Source: Rhizobium altiplani (GTDB taxonomy: Bacteria; Pseudomonadota; Alphaproteobacteria; Rhizobiales; Rhizobiaceae). From it: 64,000 nt of DNA. Each line of letters opens with the position of its first letter. Position 1 is the stretch's first letter. Below are positions 1 to 8,648 of this stretch, piece after piece. The position numbers were made by a program, and so were the translations under genes. Location: assembly GCF_001542405.1 (NCBI RefSeq), contig NZ_LNCD01000012.1, positions 1 through 64,000 on the forward strand. The letters are read 5' to 3'. Below the pieces are notes generated by a model that was not told where the DNA came from, did no database searches, and saw only the letters and a list, made by a program, of their open reading frames with translations.

Positions 1-22
1 GTGAGCGCGACGAACAGCCCAC
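1..22 (+). repeat. IS66 left inverted repeat
   Basis: Begins GTGAGCGCGACGAA and pairs with the reverse complement of 3136-3157 at 19 of 22 positions. The mismatches are at repeat positions 9, 15 and 16. Confidence 0.85.
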
Positions 23-81
23 CTTTTCTTTTGTGAATGAGGCCTCGAGATAAGCTCTATCATTGATAGGAGTGGACCGGG

Positions 82-552
82 ATGGTTGGAGATCGCGCTG
101 ATGCCATGCTTGAAGTCATGGATGAAGGCATGCATGAAGCCAGGCATGAGGGAAAGTATCGGCGGATCGAGGTGATCACCGGTCGGCGGCAGCGGCGGAA
201 TTGGACTGACGAGGAGAAGGCGCGGATTCTCGCGGAGAGCGCAGAACCTGAAGTGAACATTTCGGCTGTTGCGAGGCGCTGGGGCGTCAATCGCGGCTTG
301 CTGAATGTGTGGCGACGGGAAGCCGGACTAACCTCTCAACGGTCGGCAAAGACTAGTTTGCCGCCTGCCGTGTTCGTGCCGGTGACAGTGGTTGGGGATG
401 GCGCACGACACGAAGGCTCGCCATCGAATGCCCCAGAGGTTCTCGCTGGCCGAATTGAGATCGAGATTGCGGGCGCACGCATGACGGTCATCGGCTCGGT
501 AGCGCCTGAACTGGCGCAGGCGATGGTAGCGGCGTTGCGAGGGCGCCGGTGA
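82..552 (+). CDS. tnpA: IS66 accessory protein TnpA (HTH)
   Basis: 156-residue small basic protein, first gene of the IS66 set. Residues about 48-85 carry the typical start of IS66 TnpA: GRRQRRNWTDEEKARILAES followed by a helix-turn-helix (SAVARRWGVNRGLLNVWRRE). Family members are thought to bind DNA and are needed for full transposition; the precise role is not settled. The ATG at 82 is the first start; an internal ATG at 106 is possible. The stop overlaps the tnpB start as GTGA, so the two are probably translationally coupled. Confidence 0.88.
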   Translation: MVGDRADAMLEVMDEGMHEARHEGKYRRIEVITGRRQRRNWTDEEKARILAESAEPEVNISAVARRWGVNRGLLNVWRREAGLTSQRSAKTSLPPAVFVPVTVVGDGARHEGSPSNAPEVLAGRIEIEIAGARMTVIGSVAPELAQAMVAALRGRR

Positions 553-905
553 TCGGAGTTTCGCCAAATGGCGTGAAGATCATGGTTGCGACGCAACCCG
601 TCGACTTCCGGCGCGGCATGAATGGCCTGGTAGCTTTGGTGGCGTCAGCCCTTGCGGCCGATCCCTATTGTGGCGACGTGTTCGTGTTCCGCGCCAAGCG
701 TCTTGATCGGCTTCGCTGCATTTATTGGGACGGATCAGGCATGATCCTAGCGACGAAGTGGTTGGAGGCGGGCAAGTTCGTTTGGCCTCCGATCCGCGAT
801 GGCGCTATGCAGATGAGTGCCCAGGAGTTCTCGCTTTTGCTGGCCGGCATTGACTGGACGCGCGTCAAACGAAACGCGGTGAGGAGGCCCTCAAAAGCAG
901 GCTGA
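549..905 (+). CDS. tnpB: IS66 accessory protein TnpB (Orf2)
   Basis: 118 residues, matching the family's usual length. The core VATQPVDFRRGMNGLVALV, then DVFVFRAKRLDRLRCIYWDG, is the diagnostic IS66 Orf2 pattern. The start is a GTG at 549 overlapping the tnpA stop. Its biochemical role is not known in detail; it is required for efficient IS66 transposition. The tnpC gene follows after 48 bases. Confidence 0.92.
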   Translation: MIGVSPNGVKIMVATQPVDFRRGMNGLVALVASALAADPYCGDVFVFRAKRLDRLRCIYWDGSGMILATKWLEAGKFVWPPIRDGAMQMSAQEFSLLLAGIDWTRVKRNAVRRPSKAG

Positions 906-953
906 TCCTATTGGTTTTGCTTGAAGATTCAGACCCGTGTGGTAGGGTCTGTC

Positions 954-2528
954 ATGCCGCTTCGACCCGATCCCTTGCCCCAGGATGCTGCGCAATTGAC
1001 CCGGATCATTCTCTCGCTCGACGAAGAGAATGCCGATCTCAAGGCGCGCGTTGCCTTCCTTGAGCGCCAGCTCTTCGGGACGAAATCGGAGAAGATGACG
1101 ACGATCGATCCAACGCAGGCAATGCTCGATCTTGGCGATCTAGGCGACATTCCCGTTGCTGCCAATGACGATGTCGCGCCGGTCGATGAAGACAAAACGC
1201 AGGCACGGCGATCGCCAGCCCGCAATATCGGCCGTTTGCCGAAACACCTTCCGCGTTATGACGAGCTCATCGAGCCAGCGAGCAAGACTTGCCCCTGCTG
1301 TTCGTTCGAACTTCATTGCATCGGCACTGATGTCAGCGAGGCGCTCGACATCGTGCCTGCAGTAGTCCGGGTGAAACGGACGATCCGGCCACGCTATGCA
1401 TGCCGGGCTTGCGAGAGTGGCATCGTGCAAGCACCCGCACCAGCACGCATCATGGACGGCGGCATGGTGACCACGGCGTTTGCAGCCCATGTCGCCGTTT
1501 CGAAGTTTGCCTGGCATTTGCCGCTGCATCGCCAGGCGCAGATGCTGGCCTCCTGCGGCGTCATCATTGATCGCGGTACGCTCGGGGCATGGGTCACGCG
1601 GGTCGCCTGGTGGCTCGAACTTCTCTACGATGCACTCACCGCCTTCATCCGCTCGCAGCCGAGGGTGTTCTGTGACGAGACGCCACTTCCGCGCCTCGAT
1701 CCGGGGCGCAAACGAACCAAGGTCTGCCAGTTATGGGCACAAGCGGTTGACGATCGGCCATGGAACGGTCCGGCGCCGCCGGCGGTGGCCTACATTTTTG
1801 CCGAAAGCCGCAGCGCTCGCGAGATCGAGGGGCAACTGTCGTCGTTCGCCGGCGTGCTTCAGGTTGATGGATATCAAGCCTATAAAACCATGGTCAAACG
1901 ACGCGGCAAGAGCAACGTTGCCCCCATGCGGCTGGCCTTCTGCCTCGCTCATGCACGGCGAAAGTTCGTTGACGTCGTCAAACTGACCGGCTCTTCGGAG
2001 GCCTTGTCGATCCTTGCCAGGATTGCCGAAATCTATCGCATCGAAGCAAAACTACGAGGGGAAGATGAAGATACCCGGCTTAGCGGCAGGCGTCGTGAGG
2101 CAGCTCCCATCATGAGAGAACTGAAGGTCCATCTCACCGAACTGAGCGACGAGGTGTCGTCGAAATCGGCACTTGGCAAGGCAGTCACTTACATGCTCAA
2201 CCACTGGAGCGGATTGACAGCCTTTCTAGAGGATGGCCGGATCGAGGTGGACTCCAATGTCGTCGAGCGTTCCATGAAATCCGTGGCTTTGACGAGAAAG
2301 AACTCATTATTCGTGGGCAACGAGCGGGGTGGAAAGACCTTCGCTGTCCTGGCATCGCTCGTGAACACGGCAAAGCTTAACGGCGTGGACCCCGACGTCT
2401 GGCTTGCCGATGTGCTGGAGCGCATCATCTCCGGCAAAGTGAAAGCCAACGAGATGGAGAGCCTTTTGCCTTGGGCCTGGAAGGCGGAACGCGAAGCGAT
2501 GACACAGCAGGAGCGACAAGCGGCATGA
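954..2528 (+). CDS. tnpC: IS66 transposase TnpC (DDE)
   Basis: 524 residues from the ATG at 954; a TTG at 921 would add 11. Order seen: an N-terminal leucine-rich coiled segment with FLERQLFGTKSEK, a zinc-binding region with CPCC and CRAC, then the DDE core with VFCDETPLP (first D), LQVDGYQAYK (second D) and EVDSNVVERSMK (E). It catalyses strand cutting and joining at the element's ends. Length and all catalytic residues are as expected, so the protein looks functional. Its stop overlaps the next gene as ATGA. Confidence 0.95.
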   Translation: MPLRPDPLPQDAAQLTRIILSLDEENADLKARVAFLERQLFGTKSEKMTTIDPTQAMLDLGDLGDIPVAANDDVAPVDEDKTQARRSPARNIGRLPKHLPRYDELIEPASKTCPCCSFELHCIGTDVSEALDIVPAVVRVKRTIRPRYACRACESGIVQAPAPARIMDGGMVTTAFAAHVAVSKFAWHLPLHRQAQMLASCGVIIDRGTLGAWVTRVAWWLELLYDALTAFIRSQPRVFCDETPLPRLDPGRKRTKVCQLWAQAVDDRPWNGPAPPAVAYIFAESRSAREIEGQLSSFAGVLQVDGYQAYKTMVKRRGKSNVAPMRLAFCLAHARRKFVDVVKLTGSSEALSILARIAEIYRIEAKLRGEDEDTRLSGRRREAAPIMRELKVHLTELSDEVSSKSALGKAVTYMLNHWSGLTAFLEDGRIEVDSNVVERSMKSVALTRKNSLFVGNERGGKTFAVLASLVNTAKLNGVDPDVWLADVLERIISGKVKANEMESLLPWAWKAEREAMTQQERQAA

Positions 2529-3088
2529 CACAGAACAGCCAGGAGATGACGCCGCGACCGAAGCTCGATGACGACGCATTCGAAGCCTTTATCAGGAGAC
2601 GTCGTCCGCCATCGCCTATCTGGTCAATGAGCAGACTCGATGGTTATCTTACGGCCCTCATCATCGGCCCCAGGTTCATCGACCCACGGCAATGGATCCC
2701 GGAACTGACCGGCCCGGATGCCCTAAACCTGCCGATGGAAACAACCGAACATCGGGCCGTGCAGACGATCGTTGCAGAGTATAATCGGATATCTGCAAGC
2801 CTTTCCGAGAGACCGAAAGACCACCGGCCAAGGTTCACCCAGATCGATGATCAGACCCTTGATCCATTTGATTGGGACATCTGCTTTCTCATTGGAACAC
2901 GACACGCGCCAAGGCTTTGGCAGCCTGTCCTTCGAGGTCATGCCGTCACTGGGGATATCATTGCGCCGATCCGCAAGCTCGGCGAGGTAAAACGGAAAGC
3001 GACCCACCAGGATGCTGCTGCCGTCGCCGAAGCACTCGTCAATATCCGAACCTATTTTATGCCGAAGCGGGCAAAGCAGAAGTTCTGA
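2525..3088 (+). CDS. UPF0149/YecA-family passenger protein of IS66
   Basis: 187 residues starting at an ATG that overlaps the tnpC stop (ATGA). Residues 14-60 (DDAFEAFIRRRRPP, then SRLDGYLTALIIGP) match the UPF0149 N-terminal helical domain. The C-terminal SEC-C zinc motif of full YecA proteins is absent. Function is unknown. It lies inside the inverted repeats and so travels with the element. Confidence 0.8.
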   Translation: MTQNSQEMTPRPKLDDDAFEAFIRRRRPPSPIWSMSRLDGYLTALIIGPRFIDPRQWIPELTGPDALNLPMETTEHRAVQTIVAEYNRISASLSERPKDHRPRFTQIDDQTLDPFDWDICFLIGTRHAPRLWQPVLRGHAVTGDIIAPIRKLGEVKRKATHQDAAAVAEALVNIRTYFMPKRAKQKF

Positions 3089-3135
3089 CCGAGAGCCAGA
3101 AAGCCAGAAACCTATTTAGTCAAATCACGAAAGCC

Positions 3136-3157
3136 GTGGGCCATTCGTTGCGCTCAC
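3136..3157 (-). repeat. IS66 right inverted repeat
   Basis: Read on the minus strand from 3157 it starts GTGAGCGCAACGAA, matching the left end at 19 of 22 positions. It lies 48 bases after the stop codon of the last gene of the element and marks the junction with the interrupted recombinase. Confidence 0.85.
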
Positions 3158-4583
3158 CAAGGATCAATGGTTCGTTCGCTAGGTTGGGTGAATACTTTGC
3201 GATGGTATAAACGTTCTCGAAAGCCAGCTCGGCCTCTTTGAGACGATCTCGCAGAGCCTGTGCATGCCCTTCCCGCTGAAGTTCTTCGGAGATAAACTGC
3301 TCCCTCAGCTTTTCCAGCAACGTTCGTATGCGTCGCGGCTCGAGCACATGAGTGACAACGGAGTCGATAACCATCTGATCGAGCGTCGATTCGGGAACCC
3401 GTGGTCCATCGCAATCGATTTTCCCCGTTCGGTCTTCGCTGCCGCAATGGTAGTACCGATACGTTTGTCCGAAACGGTTCCTGCCTGTGGACAAGGTCAT
3501 GTGTGCACCGCACGCACAAAACGCAATTCCCGACAACAAAAGGGGGCTCGAGAACGCCTTGGATGTGCCGCCTTTCCGAGGGTCTTTTCTTTGCAACTGC
3601 TCCGCCAGTGCATCAAACTCCTCGGGAGTCACTATTGGGGGGACGGGTATGGTTATCAGCTCTGCTGGGCGGCTAAGCCACTGTTCATCTTGTGCGCACT
3701 CGTTGTAGAGCTTGGTCCCTTTGTAAATCGGGTTGGTCACCAACCTGTGAATATGGGTCTTGTTCCATCGCTTGACCCGACGCGGCCAGCAGCCTTCCTC
3801 GTTGAGCTTCATGGCAATGGCCTTCATTCCCATCGGGCCACTGCCAGACGTGCCGTATAACGCCATGTCGAAAATACGGCGCACGAGAGGTCGTTCTTCC
3901 TCATTGATCACAATGATCTTGCGCAATGGGTTAGACTCTAACGGCACCGCCTTATAGCCAAGTGGAAGTACTCCCCCCACGTAAAAGCCGCCCAGCGCCA
4001 GCTCCGTCATCGTCCGGCTGGTGTCCTCAGCAGTTTTCCGAGAGTGCACCTCATCGAAAAGCGTCGAACCAGCCTTGCCGATGAATCCGCCAATGTCCCT
4101 GGAAAACTGCTGGGTTGTAAATATTACCTCGATGCCATTTTCATAAAGTAGACTTTCGTATTCATCGAAATCACGCATTCTCCTGGAAAACCTTGCGGTA
4201 TGGTACACAAGTAATTTCTTGATTTTAAGCTTTCCGTTGAGCAACTCTTCGATCATTTCTTTAAAAACCGGCCGATTTATAGTTTTGGCGCTCCGTCCCT
4301 CTTCCTTATATACTTTGATCAGTTGCCAATTTCTATCTTCGGCGAACTTTCGCATGTATCGCTCTTGGTCGGGAATAGACAGATTGCTGGCAACACTCTC
4401 TCCCGTAGAAACTCGGCAATAGGCAGCCACCCGCAACTGCGTTAGTGTGACAGTAGTGTTCCCCGCAGCCGTGCCCTTCAGTAATCGCCGCCGCTCTGCC
4501 ACTGACCCTCGCCGCTGCGATACCGGTCCTTCGGGCAAAACAATGTCCGACTTCGAACCGTTATGCTTTCTATCCTTTGCCAT
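3158..4583 (-). pseudogene. Large serine recombinase, 3' end cut off by IS66
   Basis: The minus-strand frame starts at the ATG at 4583 and runs about 475 residues before the IS66 end at 3157; the last 12 residues of the open frame come from the element. The N-terminal resolvase domain has the catalytic serine motif YCRVST (Ser59) and ARFSRR. It continues with a recombinase domain (GVLPLGYKAV), a zinc ribbon (CACG with YYHC and a later IDCDG) and a C-terminal coiled coil around residues 430-475. Enzymes of this type integrate or excise phages and integrative elements. Loss of the C-terminus after the coiled coil may weaken or abolish activity. It is probably the former mobility gene of the island (inference). 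Confidence 0.85.
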
Positions 4584-4854
4584 GGGCCCGTCCCTTCACA
4601 GTCGGCAAGGTTCTAGTCACTTTTTGAAATAGAGCGCCTATCGTTGCGTCCGCCAGCCCGGTTCGCAGAGCGCGAACCTCTATATCCGTCACTCGCACGT
4701 CCGATATGAAGAGTGTCGTGACAGTCCAGCAGCCGCTCGTCTTGGTCTGGATCGAGCATGGCACCCTCGGCTGCGAGTGGAAGTTTTCCAGAAGCGATTG
4801 TTTTCGAAATGAGCCTATTGGAGGAATCGGGATATGTCCGTCACGGTTCTTCAC
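4570..4854 (-). CDS. Small hypothetical protein overlapping the recombinase start
   Basis: Open frame of at most 94 residues whose stop lies 14 bases inside the recombinase gene, an arrangement that suggests translational coupling. The C-terminal half (FISDVRVTDIEVRALRTGLA, then ALFQKVTRTLPTV) looks protein-like; the N-terminal half may not be coding and GTG codons within it could be the real start. No family recognised. It could be a recombination directionality factor by position only. Confidence 0.35.
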   Translation of the reverse strand: MKNRDGHIPIPPIGSFRKQSLLENFHSQPRVPCSIQTKTSGCWTVTTLFISDVRVTDIEVRALRTGLADATIGALFQKVTRTLPTVKGRAHGKG

Positions 4855-5277
4855 ACGTCGCTCCCTTCACTATTGTCACCAATCAGGAAGTCCACGATCT
4901 CATCCTGCGCTTGACTTCTGATCTACGAACCAACGGTGACACAATTTGACGTTGCCTTAAATAGTCGAATCAACGATGATCAAACGGCCCTGCAGCGTCA
5001 TATCGTTTAAGCGAAAATCCTTTACATAATCAGTTACTTGGGGTCTTGAATTAGTGCCTACCGAAGACTCCGCTTTGAAAATCGTTTTCAAGCGAAGACT
5101 TCAACTTCTAAGACGCATCACGGAAACGTGATAATGGGTTGCTCGGGCCCGGCATAATTAATGCACTCAAAATGCATCCAGGTGGCCCAGGAGACGATAA
5201 ACAGCTCATCTCGTCGACTAACCGACCTTTCCAAAAGGGTGCGTATTAGACGCTTATACATCCATTCTTCTGGAGGT
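4855..5277. other. Non-coding stretch upstream of the recombinase
   Basis: No convincing gene. The notable content is the dyad flanked by direct repeats at 5062-5100, described separately. The rest is AT-richer than its surroundings. Confidence 0.5.
5062..5100. repeat. Dyad flanked by 8-bp direct repeats
   Basis: CGAAGACT occurs at 5062-5069 and again at 5093-5100. Between them lies a perfect dyad TTGAAAA-TCG-TTTTCAA at 5075-5091. It sits about 480 bases upstream of the recombinase start. It could be a recombinase binding site or an operator; the sequence alone does not decide. Confidence 0.5.
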
Positions 5278-5460
5278 ATGGAATCGAAGAACGCTATCGC
5301 GGCGCTGGCCACACTCGCCCAGACGACTAGACTCGAAACCTTTCGGCTTCTCGTGAAGTCGGAACCGGATGGCATTCCGGCGGGAGAGCTCGCCCGGCTC
5401 ATGGACGTGCCGCAAAACACCATGTCCGCCCATCTTGCGACCTTGACACTCGCCTGGTCA
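5278..5460 (+). pseudogene. ArsR-family regulator, truncated
   Basis: A GGAGG motif precedes the ATG at 5278. The first about 55 residues (IAALATLAQTTRLETFRLLV, then GIPAGELARLMDVPQNTMSAHLATL) are a clear ArsR winged-helix start as in arsenic-type repressors. After the recognition helix the similarity stops near 5450, where the wing and C-terminal half should follow; the frame then continues through unrelated sequence. This is a remnant cut by an insertion or deletion at the edge of the defence genes. Confidence 0.65.
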
Positions 5461-5509
5461 GTGCCGTTCCAACGGAAACTGCCGTCGCATACTGATCATC
5501 CGGACATCC

Positions 5510-6349
5510 TCAAAGGAGCTCAGGCAAATCAGCCGTCGCCAAGTAATCCACGAGATCAGGATTGTTCAGCACGCTGTCATAAAAGATGTGCTGCCACGAA
5601 TTCGGTGAAATGGAATTCGCGTGCCCCCTGAAGAGGGCCAACAGTGCGGCGCAATTCTGTCCGCCGTCTCTCGCGTCCTGCATCAACCGTAGAAGGCGAA
5701 TATATTCTTCGCGAAAAAAATGAGTGAACCTCACTTCTATGGCGAGTTCACGGAGGTGAACAGCCACAAGCGTCCTTTCATGTTCCAGAAGGTCTTCGCT
5801 GGGACCGATAGTGAATGTTGGGGTATCGTAGGGAGGGTCTATCGCCAGCTTCACGACGCGCGGCGACGTGAAGCGATCAAAATACGGATGGATGAAGAAT
5901 TTCGGAGCGTCCTCATCGCCAGTCTTCTCCAGCTTTTTGCCCTGACACGCGTCACACATCGGGAAGAGATTGTGGGGCACGATGGCGAAGTGAGGATACT
6001 TCCTCTTTGGCAGAAAATGATCGAGCGTGTTCGGTTTGCCCATCTCGCCACAGGCGGGACAAAATGTAAGTCTGTGAGCCCGGAGCGCGTCGAGGACCGC
6101 GCCCTGTGCCGAGTCTTCCGCCGGATGGGTGTAGAGGCCGATAAATGTAGTCTTACGGTCTTCGATCTCGGGCCAGACGGGAACTTCCGCAGGCGATCCT
6201 CCGCCGTGAACGTAACCTTGGACACGTTCCGCCCACTCTTGCGCGCGTCCAGTGAAGTAGGCAGCGTTCACGCCACCTTGTCGTTCCGCAACAACTTCAT
6301 TGATAAGTTCGACGCTATCGAAATCTGGAGGCGCTAAAGGATGGACCAC
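5510..6349 (-). CDS. HNH endonuclease, Septu PtuB-like
   Basis: 279 residues from a GTG at 6349 whose G is shared with the TAG stop of the upstream ATPase gene, so the two are translationally coupled; no ATG fits better. The HNH/zinc fold is explicit: CPAC at 97-100, DHFLPK at 110-115 (catalytic His111), Asn127, and MCDAC at 131-135. In Septu-type systems an ATPase (PtuA) and an HNH nuclease (PtuB) form a complex that degrades nucleic acid on phage infection. No reverse transcriptase is seen next to it, which argues against a retron-Septu. The nuclease call is firm; assignment to Septu rests on the pairing. Confidence 0.75.
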   Translation of the reverse strand: MVHPLAPPDFDSVELINEVVAERQGGVNAAYFTGRAQEWAERVQGYVHGGGSPAEVPVWPEIEDRKTTFIGLYTHPAEDSAQGAVLDALRAHRLTFCPACGEMGKPNTLDHFLPKRKYPHFAIVPHNLFPMCDACQGKKLEKTGDEDAPKFFIHPYFDRFTSPRVVKLAIDPPYDTPTFTIGPSEDLLEHERTLVAVHLRELAIEVRFTHFFREEYIRLLRLMQDARDGGQNCAALLALFRGHANSISPNSWQHIFYDSVLNNPDLVDYLATADLPELL

Positions 6350-8019
6350 TATTGGCGGCCCTTTGCGGCAATCTGGATGATCATTTCTTCGTTCAGCTGA
6401 TCCCGAAGCATGTTGATCAGGTCGGCAGCCGAGTGCTCCTGCAACTGCTCGTCGATCCATGCTTCGAAAGGTTTGGACACCGCCCGGTCACCGAACACAT
6501 ACGAGGTGATACGTTGAATATCGCCACCGAAGGTTTGAAAAGGCGGCGTCTTGATCGCGATCCCCTCATCGGTCCTTGCGAAGACATGGACGCAGTCGGC
6601 AGGGACTTCCCGAACTGTTACTATCGAGTGCGTAGCGAAAAGGGCTTTCGAGCTGAATTCCCTGAGAATTTCCTTCAGCATTTCTATGAGCTGTATCTCC
6701 AGATTTGGGTGAAGAAACAATTCCGGCTCATCAATCAAAATCAGGCTGTTGCGTCGCATCACGCCCAGAAGATTGATGACGATGTAAGAAAAAAGCCTTT
6801 GGCCTGAGCTCAGCATCAAGGCAGTGCCGTTTTTGAAAAACGCGACCCCACTTTGTGCGATCAGGTTCTCGATGAGTGACTGAGTATGAAGGTATCGAAG
6901 GTCTGACGGCGATAAACGCACAAACCGCTTCCCCTCCGCATCGTCGAAAACAGCTCCGTCGGTATTGTCCGAATAGATCGCATCGGTATCGCTTTGAACT
7001 TCAAGCGCTGCGAAATCGAAATCGAACGCTGTCCGCAGGACTTTCTCGGCTGTTGCAACCTTTTTCGCCCAGGTTTGCATTGATCGGAAGCGGATGTCGT
7101 CGATGGCACATGCCAGAAGTGAAAAGGCGGTGGCTCTCTTCGGCGTATCTAGGCTGAGAGTAGACGACGACGGTTCATTTGAATCCCGCAGGCCAAAATA
7201 GCGGTAAACGTCGGTGTCTTGGCGATTGCTGCCTTCGACTCTTACTGGGAAATTCTCGAACGGGCTGTAGGAAAGCAGGACGATCTGACTTAGGTTCGGG
7301 CGTGACAGAAAGCCGGGGCCGTCTTCGATCTTGTCGCGATCCTCGATCCAATCCTCAACGATTTGGTGAAGAAGTCGCGATTTCCCAACGCCGTTGGGTC
7401 CAATTAGAATGTTGATGTCGCTTGGCAAAAGAGTTGTCGGCTGGAAATTGAAACGGATGTCTTGCAGGTTTTCCGCAGCGTCGACAAACCGGAATTCAAG
7501 ATTGTTTACGGCGATCACTTCATTCGCGAAGATTTTCCAGCCATTAGCGAAGCTCTGCTGTTCACCGCGCTCTCTCTGAAGCGAAGTACCAAAGCCGGGA
7601 GTGATAGAGAGATGCAATGCACCTGGGTCATGCTTTACATTCACCAGATAACTGGCGTCTCTCAAAGCTACCGCTACCGACGTGGCAGTCTCTTCACCTA
7701 GATTGCTGACCAGCTGCGCATAGAAGCTTACTTCAATCGGGACAGATGTGTACGAGATATCAGCTATGGGAAATGAACCATCCCAACCGTTTTCCAACCG
7801 GTCCTTCAATAAAGCCCGACTGACGTGCGTCCCGGTAAAAAGAATTTTAAGCAGGCCGAGGTGGAAGATTTCCCCGTTGATGCGGCAGGCTGTATTGAAG
7901 GTCGTCTCGTAACCGAAGTCATTCCAGTTGTTATCAAGCAGTTCAAGGACATCACCTTCGCCAAGAGGAGTAGTTGGCGCGCTTCTTCCGCCCGCACGGC
8001 CAGCGTAGATTACCTGCAT
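6349..8019 (-). CDS. AAA/ABC-type ATPase, Septu PtuA-like
   Basis: 556 residues, start ATG at 8019 preceded by GAGGGGAGATCA. ABC-like ATPase motifs occur in order: Walker A GPNGVGKSR (207-215), signature LSSGQRL (403-409), Walker B LILIDEPE (about 426-433) and the H-loop THS (463). About 180 N-terminal residues before the ATPase core have no recognised domain. The order ATPase then HNH with overlapping codons is the Septu layout, where ATP binding by the ATPase controls the nuclease. Other SMC-like or OLD-like ATPases could share these motifs; there is no TOPRIM domain here, so it is not OLD. Confidence 0.75.
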   Translation of the reverse strand: MQVIYAGRAGGRSAPTTPLGEGDVLELLDNNWNDFGYETTFNTACRINGEIFHLGLLKILFTGTHVSRALLKDRLENGWDGSFPIADISYTSVPIEVSFYAQLVSNLGEETATSVAVALRDASYLVNVKHDPGALHLSITPGFGTSLQRERGEQQSFANGWKIFANEVIAVNNLEFRFVDAAENLQDIRFNFQPTTLLPSDINILIGPNGVGKSRLLHQIVEDWIEDRDKIEDGPGFLSRPNLSQIVLLSYSPFENFPVRVEGSNRQDTDVYRYFGLRDSNEPSSSTLSLDTPKRATAFSLLACAIDDIRFRSMQTWAKKVATAEKVLRTAFDFDFAALEVQSDTDAIYSDNTDGAVFDDAEGKRFVRLSPSDLRYLHTQSLIENLIAQSGVAFFKNGTALMLSSGQRLFSYIVINLLGVMRRNSLILIDEPELFLHPNLEIQLIEMLKEILREFSSKALFATHSIVTVREVPADCVHVFARTDEGIAIKTPPFQTFGGDIQRITSYVFGDRAVSKPFEAWIDEQLQEHSAADLINMLRDQLNEEMIIQIAAKGRQ

Positions 8020-8648
8020 TGATCTCCCCTCGGCTGTCAGAACTGGGGGAAGCTATGATTATTTGATGCGGTTCTCAACCTGAGATATCAACTCGAGAGC
8101 GGCGGCGAAAGAATCTATGAAGACGCCGCGACTTTCACCTCTGCGCCCGGAGAGTGCTCATCTGCGGATAACCTGCCTTTGAGGTAGAGCCTCACCGCCC
8201 GCGCAACGACTTGTAGCAGTTTTTGGCCTGCGCCATCGCCTCGATGTCGGCAGCGACATCGGCTGGCAGTCGCTCGCTGGCACAGGTGAGCTAGCGGCGC
8301 TCGCGACTGTGATGACCACCGATCTCGGACCAAATGACGAGAAGTACTCGAAGCGTATCGAGGGGCTGCCGCCTCCGGTGATCGGTTTGGCATGGCATAA
8401 GGATCGCCCGCTTGGCGTGGCGCTAAAGGCGTTCGTTATGACAGCGAGTCGTTTGCGAGGAGCTTGCTCAGGCGCGAGGAGTGTGATCGGAGTATTCGCA
8501 CAGCCACTTCAACTCTTCCCCCAGCCCAAGCCCGCAGCCCCACGTTGACGCCATCGGATGTTTAGTGATCATCGGCGCTTGCGCGCCTGAGTCGCATTAG
8601 CGAGCTGAGGCCTAACCACAGCGAAATGTCAGATACGACCGGTGGACG
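8020..8648. other. Intergenic region with a possible LysR C-terminal remnant
   Basis: Divergent spacer between the Septu-like and Gabija operons. A plus-strand frame at about 8309-8548 contains PPPVIGLAWHKDRPLGVALKAF, which resembles the end of a LysR-type effector domain (V-x-L-W-x-KDR pattern). No start or DNA-binding part is present. If real it is a gene relic. The rest shows nothing recognisable. Confidence 0.35.

Larger units (their letters stand above)
1..3157 (+). mobile_element. IS66-family insertion sequence, complete to both ends
   Basis: Terminal inverted repeats at 1-22 and 3136-3157 match at 19 of 22 positions and bracket four co-directional genes: tnpA, tnpB, tnpC and a UPF0149-family passenger. 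The three-gene tnp set and ends starting GTGAGCG are typical of the family. The left end coincides with base 1 of the window, so the left target-site copy cannot be seen. The right end lies inside a serine recombinase reading frame on the other strand, which the element interrupts. All four reading frames look intact, so the copy may be active. Confidence 0.9.

Noticed and set aside
5720..6337. 205-codon plus-strand open frame
   Set aside because: Antisense to the HNH gene, which has a full catalytic motif set.
5510..8019. Retron-linked form of Septu
   Set aside because: No reverse transcriptase gene is present beside the pair.
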